Assembly (NCBI GenBank): GCA_023212645.1
Contig: JALBYC010000022.1
Coordinates: forward strand, 115,729 to 179,728
Direction: 5' to 3'
DNA from: Farysia itapuensis
Lineage: Eukaryota; Basidiomycota; Ustilaginomycetes; Ustilaginales; Ustilaginaceae
Length of the DNA: 64,000 nucleotides
A program made the position numbers and the translations under genes. The notes beneath the pieces were generated by a model, which was not told the DNA's origin, did no database searches, and saw only the letters and a program-made list of their open reading frames with translations. Of the stretch, positions 56,808-64,000 are shown in pieces (position 1 is the stretch's first letter; each line of letters starts with the position of its first letter).

Positions 56808-58484
56808 ATGGGACACGGCAAATCGGATCGTCCGTTCCTGTCTGCCGCTGAGCATTCAGGAGTATACGGAGCGCATTCAGCCTCCACTGGAAAGCAAGGC
56901 GGCCAACAAGAAGCAGCATTTCAGTCGGTGCCGTACGACTGTTGCGGAATCTCATTCCAACCATGGTCAAATCCAGTCTGCTCCTCGCAAAGTGGCATGG
57001 TGTTCGAGCTAACCAATCTGATTCCCTTTGTGCGCAAGTATGGCGTCCATCCAGCAACGGGCGAGGCCTTTGATCTCAACGATGTGGTCACGCTTCACTT
57101 TAGCAAGAATGATGCAGGCCGATACCAAGATCCAGTTTCGTTCAAAGAGTTTGGACAACACTCCCACCTTGTTGCTGTCAGAACAACAGGGAATGTCTAT
57201 CTACACGAAACGGTACAGAGGCTTAACATCAAGTCTAAGAACATGCATGATCTCATGACAGACGAACCTTTCTGCAAGAGCGACATTATTGCGATTCAAG
57301 ATCCCAATCATCCAGAGACACGGTCACCCCAGAATCTGCATCATGTCAAAGAAGGCCTCAATCTGACTCAAGCTGACAAGGGCATTGACACCACTGAACT
57401 AGTCAACGTGCGGGCAACTGGAAGTGCTGGCAGACTTTTGACCAAATTACAAGGCGAAACTTCTACGTCGAACCAAACGTCGTCAGCACCATCGGCCGGC
57501 GCAGTAAATTCTAAGTCAGTGCTTGCTCGAAACAACGCGACTGGCGCTTCGACAGGTCGAACGGGTGCTAGTCTCACGTCATCAACCATCACGCCACGCA
57601 CAGCAATTGATCGAGTGGTATTGGACGACGAAGAAGTCATGTTTGAGCATCTTAAAGCAAAGGGCGCAAAGGACGGAAAGGCCTATGTTCGCCTCACCAC
57701 AAATTTTGGCCCACTCAACCTGGAGTTGCATTGCGACAAAGCACCCAAGACCTGCTACAACTTCATCACGCTATGCAAGCAGGGCAAATACGACGACACT
57801 GTGTTTCATCGCAATATTCCTGGCTTTATGATTCAGGGAGGTGACCCGACAGGCACTGGACGTGGGGGCCAAAGTATCTGGGCCACGGAATTCCGGGATG
57901 AGTACTCCAACCCTGGTGCTTTCAAGCATACAGGTCGTGGAATGCTCTCGATGGCCAACAAAGGTCCAGGGACTAACGGGAGCCAATTCTTCTTCACTTA
58001 CCGAGCTGTCCCGCACCTGGACGGCAAACATACCGTCTTTGGTCGTCTCGTGGACGGAGAAAAGGACAAGACATTGACGCTGCTCGAGCAGGTGCCCTCA
58101 GAACAGGGCACGGATCGACCACTTCGCTCGATACGAATCCTAGACGTTCTTGTGACTGAGGATCCCTTTCAGAAATACCAACTCAAGCAGCAGAATGCGG
58201 CCAAGACACACGACGCAGACAATCAGGAGCAAATGCGAAGGTTGGAAAAGAAACGTAGGCGCGAAGCAGATCGAACCACCTGGCTGGGGACAGAGTTACC
58301 ATCCCAGACAGAGAGCCACGACTCGGAAAAAAGCGCAGCAAGGCTGTTGCAAAACACTTCATCTATCGGCAAGTATCTTGCATCTAATCAGACCCCCTCC
58401 AAACCCACCGTGTCCACGGAACAAGCAAATAAGAAGCTCAAATCGGCAAACAAGGGCGGGTTTGGAGACTTTTCTAGTTGGTAG
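56808..58484 (+). CDS. U-box cyclophilin, PPIL2/CYP60 type
   Basis: The 558-residue protein starts [20 protein letters not shown], matching the N-terminus of fungal CYP60-like proteins. A U-box follows ([17 protein letters not shown]...[16 protein letters not shown]), then the [21 protein letters not shown] and [19 protein letters not shown] blocks specific to PPIL2. The cyclophilin domain is at about 285-445: [21 protein letters not shown] with the catalytic Arg, FFTY, and [11 protein letters not shown], where the canonical Trp is His (Tyr in human PPIL2). PPIL2 is a nuclear U-box E3 associated with spliceosomes. It converges on ZPR1, 40 bp between stops. Confidence 0.95.
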   Translation: MGHGKSDRPFLSAAEHSGVYGAHSASTGKQGGQQEAAFQSVPYDCCGISFQPWSNPVCSSQSGMVFELTNLIPFVRKYGVHPATGEAFDLNDVVTLHFSKNDAGRYQDPVSFKEFGQHSHLVAVRTTGNVYLHETVQRLNIKSKNMHDLMTDEPFCKSDIIAIQDPNHPETRSPQNLHHVKEGLNLTQADKGIDTTELVNVRATGSAGRLLTKLQGETSTSNQTSSAPSAGAVNSKSVLARNNATGASTGRTGASLTSSTITPRTAIDRVVLDDEEVMFEHLKAKGAKDGKAYVRLTTNFGPLNLELHCDKAPKTCYNFITLCKQGKYDDTVFHRNIPGFMIQGGDPTGTGRGGQSIWATEFRDEYSNPGAFKHTGRGMLSMANKGPGTNGSQFFFTYRAVPHLDGKHTVFGRLVDGEKDKTLTLLEQVPSEQGTDRPLRSIRILDVLVTEDPFQKYQLKQQNAAKTHDADNQEQMRRLEKKRRREADRTTWLGTELPSQTESHDSEKSAARLLQNTSSIGKYLASNQTPSKPTVSTEQANKKLKSANKGGFGDFSSW

Positions 58485-58524
58485 ATCTTAGATTAGCACA
58501 ACAATGTGAAGGTATAGAGCATGC

Positions 58525-60210
58525 TCATGCTGTTTCTTCTTGCATTTTGCTAGCTGCTTCCTGCTCGGCTTTGGCAGCAGCGACCTCTCTTGCGTGATCC
58601 TCCTCGTAGTTTTCGACCTTGATGTCGTTGAGGCCGAGGTCTTCGTTCTGATCATACGTGCGGTCGTATTCGTCTACAATGATCTGCTCGTCTGGGTCAG
58701 GAGCGTATGGGTTTTGGATGTGTGAGTTGGCCAGTGGGTCGTCGAGAATGACAGTGTATGGCAGAATCTCGCATGCGATGGCAGATTTGAGCTGACCGAG
58801 GAACTTTTCAAAGTTCTTTGCCTGGAGAGACGAGTCACCGCGCATGAGTACGCGTTCCGACAGCTCGTCGTACACCTGTTGCAGCAGACCCTCAAGCGTG
58901 GTGAAACGACCTCCAAGTGTACCGGGCGACAGATGCAGATCAATCTCAGGGATCTCAAATCCGGCAGTCTCGGACTTGAGAATGTCGCGGGACAGATCCT
59001 CTTTGTCCTCCACCTTGAGTGTGAGCTTGCGACCTCGTTCACTGATAGCAGATCCAGACTTGACTTCGTTGTCCTTATAGCCGCAGTTGTCGCAATTGGT
59101 TGACATGATGAGAATGTCCTTGAAGTAGGGGATGTTGACCTTTTTCATCCGTGTTTCTAACGGCGCGTTGCATGAGGAGCATGTGCCCGCAAAGGTGTAT
59201 ACTTCTTCGTTATCGAATTCGGTCTCGCCTGCGTCCTTGTCGAAACCGCTGGTGTGGACGTCATCGCCAGTAGCAGCAGGACCGGAAAGGCCTAGGGTCT
59301 CGTTCTGCTCTTTGGTCCGCGGGTAGTTGCGCTTGCTCCATTTTGCGTCTGACATGCCCCGGCCTTCCACCGAGCCCATGAACTCGACAAACGAGTTGCC
59401 AGATGGATCGTCCAGACGCACCGAAAACGGCGGGACCTTGCGGTTGGCCATGTCTTCGGCGCTCATGGATGAATTATCGCCACCGACGGGTCCAAGACTA
59501 CGCATGCCTGAGGTTTGGTCGGCGCTATCGGCGTCAGTCTGTCCCTCCACTTTTTTGTCTTCGGCGAGGATGACTCGAAGCTTGTCGCAGAGATCCTCGA
59601 TCTTCTGGTACGCTTCAGGCTGGACATGTTTGCGCAGTGGTTGGTCGAGCTCGAGATCTCGTAATGTGTCCGAGATGACGCCCTCGATGGTGGTCAGCTG
59701 TCCCTTCTTGGGCGGGATCTCGATTTGTAGCTCAGGGATGATGATGGTACACCATTCAGACTTGACTACTTGTCGGTTCAAGTCTTGCGGGTTGGTGACG
59801 TGGACTGTATAGAGACAACCTTGCTCTTGAATCTCTCCAGCAGACTGAATCTCGTTATTGCGGTTGCCACAGTGGGGGCAGAGGAAGGACACGACGATGA
59901 CCTCTTTAAAGTAGGGGATGTAGGTCAGCAGCATACGCGTGATTCCCTCTTCATGGCAATCCATGCATAGCGAAGGGATCTCTTCTACCATCTTCTGACC
60001 GTCTTCGCCGCTTCCAGCGGTTAGCGGCTGGTCTGTGAGATCGGAATCGTCGACATGGTCGCCAATGGGACGAAAGAACTGCTCGGGCTGCTTGGTGTCG
60101 GACGACATCACTGCGTCAGGAATGTCAACGTCTTGCGTCTGTGCAGCTTCTTGTTCGGTGTTGGGTCTCTTTTGCGAAGGTCCCTGTGCTGGTTCGTTTG
60201 TGCGTTTCAT
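58525..60210 (-). CDS. ZPR1: Zinc finger protein ZPR1 (eEF1A folding factor)
   Basis: The 561-residue protein has a disordered N-terminal 75 residues and then two ZPR1 modules. Each has a zinc finger of the form CxxC...CxxC ([20 protein letters not shown]...CPHCG and [12 protein letters not shown]...CDNCG), each followed by its alpha-helical hairpin/double-stranded beta-helix domain with the TTIEGVI and FTTLEGLL blocks. ZPR1 is a GTP-independent chaperone for eEF1A and is essential in yeast. It is divergent from threonyl-tRNA synthetase with 244 bp between start codons. Identification is secure. Confidence 0.97.
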   Translation of the reverse strand: MKRTNEPAQGPSQKRPNTEQEAAQTQDVDIPDAVMSSDTKQPEQFFRPIGDHVDDSDLTDQPLTAGSGEDGQKMVEEIPSLCMDCHEEGITRMLLTYIPYFKEVIVVSFLCPHCGNRNNEIQSAGEIQEQGCLYTVHVTNPQDLNRQVVKSEWCTIIIPELQIEIPPKKGQLTTIEGVISDTLRDLELDQPLRKHVQPEAYQKIEDLCDKLRVILAEDKKVEGQTDADSADQTSGMRSLGPVGGDNSSMSAEDMANRKVPPFSVRLDDPSGNSFVEFMGSVEGRGMSDAKWSKRNYPRTKEQNETLGLSGPAATGDDVHTSGFDKDAGETEFDNEEVYTFAGTCSSCNAPLETRMKKVNIPYFKDILIMSTNCDNCGYKDNEVKSGSAISERGRKLTLKVEDKEDLSRDILKSETAGFEIPEIDLHLSPGTLGGRFTTLEGLLQQVYDELSERVLMRGDSSLQAKNFEKFLGQLKSAIACEILPYTVILDDPLANSHIQNPYAPDPDEQIIVDEYDRTYDQNEDLGLNDIKVENYEEDHAREVAAAKAEQEAASKMQEETA

Positions 60211-60454
60211 TCAGTGGCGTTGGGTGTCTGTACTTGCTATGACGACTGAGCGGACGTATATAACTTCCAGAAAAACTGACTCCAAAAAAAGGAAAGTTGC
60301 CGAACATGCGGAAAAGCGGAAAACAGAATTCTCAAAAAGTTTGAGGTTGTATATGTTAGAGCGCGAAATGCACGACCTGCTTTGTGCTTTGTGCTTCGTT
60401 GTCCTTCTCGAGTCATACCTTGGTTTTACAACAGACAAACGATCATACAGCATT

Positions 60455-62713
60455 ATGTCGGCTCCTCATCCGGTCTCGTCCACGGCCGAACCACAGGATC
60501 CGCTCCAAAATTTGACCGAAGATGCAAAGAATCTCGGTTTGAACCAACCAAAAAAGCAGCAGCAGCAACAGCAGCAAAAGGGAGGAGAGAAGAAGTCCAA
60601 GCAACCAAAGAAGGACGGCGCCGAAGGCGACGCAGCACCCAAGATGCCGCTCGAGTTCTCTCCCAAGCCAGAGTACTTTGACCACAGAATTGCCATGTTT
60701 GAGAAGCTCAAAGCGCAGCAGGACGCTGAATTTGCAGCAAAAGCGCGAGAGCCGATCACCGTCACCATGCCAGATGGATCTCAACGAGAAGCCACCTCCT
60801 GCGAGACCTCGCCCATGGACGTAGCCAAGGCTATCTCCAAGTCATTGTCGGAGCGCATTGTGATTGCCAAGGTCGACGACCAACTTTGGGATCTTGAGCG
60901 TCCTCTTGAGCAGAGTTGCAAGCTCGAGCTGTTTGACTTTGACAGTCCAGAGGGCAAGCGAGTCTTTTGGCACTCGTCCGCGCACGTCCTTGGTGAAGCT
61001 TGCGAAAAGCACTACGGCTGCCATCTATGTATCGGGCCACCCACCGAAGAAGGCTTCTTCTACGAGATGGCCATGGGCGACTCGGGCGAGCGAACCATCA
61101 GTCAGGGTGACTTTACCTCTCTCGAGACTCTAGTCAAAGGTGCTACGAAGGAAAAGCAGCGCTTCGAGCGTCTGGTGCTCACCAAGGAACAATTGCTCGA
61201 GATGTTCCACTACAACAAGTACAAGAAGCACATCATCAACAGCAAAATTCCCGATGGAACTTCCACCACCGTTTACCGCTGTGGTCCCATGATTGACTTG
61301 TGCGTCGGTCCGCACATCCCCCACACCGGCAGGATCAAAGCAATGACCATTCTCAAAAACTCGGCATCGTACTTTTTGGGTGATCAGGCCAATGACTCAC
61401 TGCAGCGTCTGTACGGAATCTCTTTCCCAGACGCCAAGCAGATGTCCGAGTACAAGCAGTTCCTCATCGAAGCCGCTAAACGTGATCACCGCAAGATTGG
61501 CAAGGAGCAAGAACTCTTCATGTTCCACGAACTTTCACCCGGATCGTGCTTCTGGCTGCCGCACGGCACTCGCATCTACAATACACTGCAAAACTACATC
61601 AAGACGGAGTACAGGCAGCGTGGCTTTGACGAAGTCATTACGCCCAACATGTACAACTCCAAGCTGTGGGAGACTTCTGGTCACTGGCAAAACTACAAGG
61701 ATGACATGTTTTCGCTAGGTGTGGACAAGGAGACGTTTGCTCTTAAGCCCATGAACTGCCCTGGTCACTGCCTCATGTTTGCCTCGCGCGACCGATCGTA
61801 CAAGGAGCTACCACTGCGACTCGCTGATTTCGGCGTGATTCACCGGAATGAAGCGTCCGGAGCGCTCAGCGGTCTCACGCGCGTGCGTCGTTTCTGCCAG
61901 GACGACGCACACATCTTCTGCATGACCAGCCAGATCGAGCAAGAAATGTCGGGCTGCTTTGACTTTTTGCAAAAAGTGTACGGTCTGTTTGGCTTTACGT
62001 TCCAACTGGAGCTGTCCACCCGTCCCGAAAAGTACCTGGGTGACATCGAAACCTGGAATACCGCCGAGAGCCGACTGGCTGCTGCGCTGGACAAGTTTGT
62101 GCCCGGCAAGTGGGTGCTCAGTCCTGGAGACGGAGCCTTCTATGGTCCCAAGATCGACATTACCATCTCGGACGCCATGCGTAGACACCACCAGTGTGCG
62201 ACGATTCAGCTCGACTTCCAGTTGCCGCAACGCTTCAACCTCGAGTTCCGAACTGCCTCGGCCGCCGGCGCTGAGACCAACGCCGAACGGCCCGTCATGA
62301 TCCACCGAGCCATTGTCGGCTCTCTGGAACGTTTTATCGCCATCCTGACCGAGCACTTTGCCGGCAAATGGCCTTTCTGGCTATCACCACGGCAAGTGCT
62401 GCTCGTACCCGTTACCACGTCTGTGTACGACTACGCCAAGAACGTGCAACAACGTTTGTGGAACGAGGGCTTCTACGCCGACGTCGATCTGTCGGACAAC
62501 ACGTTGCCCAAAAAGGTGCGAAACGGCGAGATTGCGCAGTACAACTTTGTCTTTGTCGTCGGACACGAGGAGATGGACAGCAACAGTGTCAACATCCGCA
62601 ACCGTGACGATGTCAACCAGAAGGGCAAAGCTGAAACGATTGACGTCGAGAAGACTGTCGCCATGCTGCACAAGCTCAAGTCGGAACGTCGTTTGGAAAA
62701 CAAACTGCTGTAG
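60455..62713 (+). CDS. THS1: Cytosolic threonyl-tRNA synthetase
   Basis: The ATG at 60455 (GCATTATGTCGG) gives 752 residues. A Gln/Lys-rich eukaryotic N-terminal extension (Q7 tract near residue 34) precedes TGS (about 105-165; [21 protein letters not shown]), the editing SAD domain ([21 protein letters not shown], shown in part; [13 protein letters not shown]), and the class II core: motif 1 around [11 protein letters not shown], motif 2 [20 protein letters not shown], shown in part, motif 3 near [10 protein letters not shown], and the anticodon-binding domain. All zinc and ATP residues look present. No mitochondrial presequence is visible; the frame continues upstream over the ZPR1 promoter but lacks a good start. 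Confidence 0.96.
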   Translation: MSAPHPVSSTAEPQDPLQNLTEDAKNLGLNQPKKQQQQQQQKGGEKKSKQPKKDGAEGDAAPKMPLEFSPKPEYFDHRIAMFEKLKAQQDAEFAAKAREPITVTMPDGSQREATSCETSPMDVAKAISKSLSERIVIAKVDDQLWDLERPLEQSCKLELFDFDSPEGKRVFWHSSAHVLGEACEKHYGCHLCIGPPTEEGFFYEMAMGDSGERTISQGDFTSLETLVKGATKEKQRFERLVLTKEQLLEMFHYNKYKKHIINSKIPDGTSTTVYRCGPMIDLCVGPHIPHTGRIKAMTILKNSASYFLGDQANDSLQRLYGISFPDAKQMSEYKQFLIEAAKRDHRKIGKEQELFMFHELSPGSCFWLPHGTRIYNTLQNYIKTEYRQRGFDEVITPNMYNSKLWETSGHWQNYKDDMFSLGVDKETFALKPMNCPGHCLMFASRDRSYKELPLRLADFGVIHRNEASGALSGLTRVRRFCQDDAHIFCMTSQIEQEMSGCFDFLQKVYGLFGFTFQLELSTRPEKYLGDIETWNTAESRLAAALDKFVPGKWVLSPGDGAFYGPKIDITISDAMRRHHQCATIQLDFQLPQRFNLEFRTASAAGAETNAERPVMIHRAIVGSLERFIAILTEHFAGKWPFWLSPRQVLLVPVTTSVYDYAKNVQQRLWNEGFYADVDLSDNTLPKKVRNGEIAQYNFVFVVGHEEMDSNSVNIRNRDDVNQKGKAETIDVEKTVAMLHKLKSERRLENKLL

Positions 62714-62811
62714 CCACGCATAGTGCGAATAAGAAGATCCATTTTTTTCCTGATGAGCATGATAGGGTATCTACATAAGTGAGAAGTGTTGGTATCCGAG
62801 ATGGTGCGTAA

Positions 62812-63693
62812 TTAGAAGAGGAGACCTCCGAGCATCATGCCGCCGAGCAGAGGCATACCCATGCCCATGCCGCCGCCCATCATACCGCCTCTGCGGTAAG
62901 GGCCCATGGGAGCCGAGTAAGGCCCAGCGCCGCCGTATGGTCCGTTCATGGTCTGGTAGGGACTGTAGCCGAGAGCGGCACCGTAGCCATAGGCACCGGG
63001 CGGGGGTGGTTGGGCATAAATGTCTCGTCCTTGCTTGTCTCGGCCCACAAGCTGGGGCTGACCGGTGCGAGTGGCTGTAATTAGCGCTTGACGGATGGCA
63101 CGGTGGCGCTCGAGAGCGCGCTCTTCTGCCTCTTTCTCGGCCTTACGCCGAGCCTGTCGCTCTTCGTGCGTCGTGTTGGTCATCTTATCCTTGAGCGAGC
63201 GTCCGAATTTCTTGACACCTTTGGGTGGCGCACTGCCAGAACCCTCTGAGGCGTGGGCAGTGGGGTGTGATCGCTGGTCAGTCTTGCCCTTGCCACCTTG
63301 CGAGCCAGAGTTGGCGGCAACAAAAGCGTCGTCCTCATCTTCATCAGTGTCTGCGTGGACCAGAGATTCGTGCTGGATCCTCTCCCGCTCGCGCTGGATC
63401 TCATCAGGATGAGCACGCTGATACTCGGGATCGTCGTGCGGATGGCACCAAATGGAGCGAGGAGGAGTGGCCAACGTGTCTACAAAGAAGTTGTGGTGGC
63501 TTGCAGGATCCCATTGTCGAACCCAGCCTTTGGGCAAAGGTCGGACCATGTCTTCCATTGACTGTCGAGTCGCCTGTGCATCATCGGGTACACCGAGATT
63601 GGCTGAGGTCGCAGGGTTGTTGCTCGTCGAAGAGCTACCGCCTGCAACCCGATCGTACGAAGGCGGGGGCTCGCTTGGGTTAGTGGAAGCCAT
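62812..63693 (-). CDS. WW-domain protein, Wwm1-like architecture
   Basis: The ATG at 63693 gives 293 residues; the frame continues 19 codons upstream from a TTG only. After a PPxY-type motif near the start (EPPPSYDRV), a WW domain lies at about 53-85 (PLPKGWVRQWDPASHHNFFV...PPRSIWCHP), with Trp and Trp plus the Pro-x-Pro end slightly altered. The middle is charged and helical (EERQARRKAEKEAEERALE). The C-terminus is Gly/Met/Pro-rich (MGPYRRGGMMGGGMGMGM, GGMMLGGLLF). This order of WW then Gly-rich tail resembles Wwm1, a binding partner of yeast metacaspase, but the similarity is mainly compositional. The protein may bind its own PPSY motif. Confidence 0.8.
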   Translation of the reverse strand: MASTNPSEPPPSYDRVAGGSSSTSNNPATSANLGVPDDAQATRQSMEDMVRPLPKGWVRQWDPASHHNFFVDTLATPPRSIWCHPHDDPEYQRAHPDEIQRERERIQHESLVHADTDEDEDDAFVAANSGSQGGKGKTDQRSHPTAHASEGSGSAPPKGVKKFGRSLKDKMTNTTHEERQARRKAEKEAEERALERHRAIRQALITATRTGQPQLVGRDKQGRDIYAQPPPPGAYGYGAALGYSPYQTMNGPYGGAGPYSAPMGPYRRGGMMGGGMGMGMPLLGGMMLGGLLF

Positions 63694-64000
63694 TGTGTTT
63701 CTGCTGGTGAATGGGAGTGTGAAGGTGAAGATGAACCGGTCAAGATGCAAACTGATGATGTCGCCGCTCCCCGGCTCTCAGGCACAGCTTTGCTTCCGAT
63801 GTGGAGGTGTGGCGAAAATAGCACACATCATGCACCTGAGCACCTCACCCTTAGAAGCCCAGGATTTCCTCTCGCACGAGAAATATATTTCCTTTGTTAG
63901 AGTCAAGACCTTTCGTGTTTGTACTAGGGTTGGCCCACACGGTGTTCGGTGTTTTTGAAAATTGTGTTTTCACTGTGTTTTCGCATGTGTAAACACATCC
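63694..64000. promoter_or_regulatory. Upstream region of the WW-domain gene, cut by window edge
   Basis: These 307 bp hold the start region of the WW-domain gene. The last 50 bases are T-rich with repeated GTGTTTT units (GTTTTTGAAAATTGTGTTTTC and so on, within the limit). No ORF or RNA gene is recognised. Confidence 0.45.

Noticed and set aside
60035..60454. 140-codon upstream extension of threonyl-tRNA synthetase
   Set aside because: It overlaps the ZPR1 coding start antisense; the segment is not a plausible presequence and the ATG at 60455 fits the family.

Overview
The window is nuclear DNA from a basidiomycete fungus, most likely a smut-lineage (Ustilaginomycotina-type) yeast or relative. 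This placement is an inference. It rests on very dense, mostly intron-free long genes with large disordered, Ser/Pro/Gln-rich arms, a few compact genes with short introns (63 to 97 nt, GTAAGT/GTACGT donors, CTAAC/CTGAC-type branch sites), eukaryotic start contexts and a full set of eukaryotic housekeeping proteins. No species call is made. I recognised 34 protein-coding genes. I found no rRNA, tRNA, CRISPR array, viral gene or intact insertion sequence.

Layout. 1-6.6 kb: the 3' part of a CaMKK-type kinase, MBF1, and a GAF-containing hybrid histidine kinase. 6.9-11.8 kb: a very unusual ORF joining a cyclin-D1-binding-protein-1-like domain to a complete kynureninase, followed on the same strand by a kynurenine-aminotransferase-like enzyme. 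11.8-20.4 kb: an Erf2-like DHHC palmitoyltransferase, mitochondrial Met-tRNA formyltransferase, a glycerol-phosphate acyltransferase fused to a gamma-glutamylcyclotransferase-like (AIG2) domain, and an UNC93-like transporter. 20.5-24.1 kb: a three-exon membrane-anchored esterase-like protein, RPL9 and isopentenyl-diphosphate isomerase. 24.3-36.0 kb: a poly-Q SWI1/ARID subunit, a PhoD-like phosphatase, an Arg/Tyr/Pro-rich unknown, and a Kha1-like K+/H+ antiporter. 36.0-43.7 kb: an SPF30 Tudor splicing factor, an alpha/beta hydrolase, fimbrin, prefoldin 2 (four exons), a ketopantoate-reductase-like protein, the complex I PDSW/NDUFB10-type subunit (three exons), and TRM8. 43.7-50.8 kb: a membrane protein with a C-terminal GRAM-like domain, a 1.2-kb gene-poor stretch, and a Crypton-like tyrosine-recombinase/GCR1_C gene whose HxxR motif appears broken. 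50.9-64 kb: a SET/Vps75-type histone chaperone and an RbAp48/Hat2 WD40 protein sharing a divergent promoter, an SPX phosphate transporter, the U-box cyclophilin PPIL2/CYP60, ZPR1, threonyl-tRNA synthetase and a WW-domain protein.

Themes. Genes largely alternate in convergent and divergent pairs. Several convergent pairs have stop codons only 24-40 bp apart, so their 3' UTRs must overlap. Some divergent pairs are functionally matched: the two histone chaperones (with an MluI-type ACGCGT element between them), fimbrin with prefoldin 2, and ZPR1 with ThrRS. The RPL9 upstream region has two RTCACRTG sites 12 bp apart. The strongest candidates for novelty are the kynureninase fusion and its neighbouring aminotransferase, the acyltransferase-AIG2 fusion, and the apparently domesticated Crypton-derived gene.
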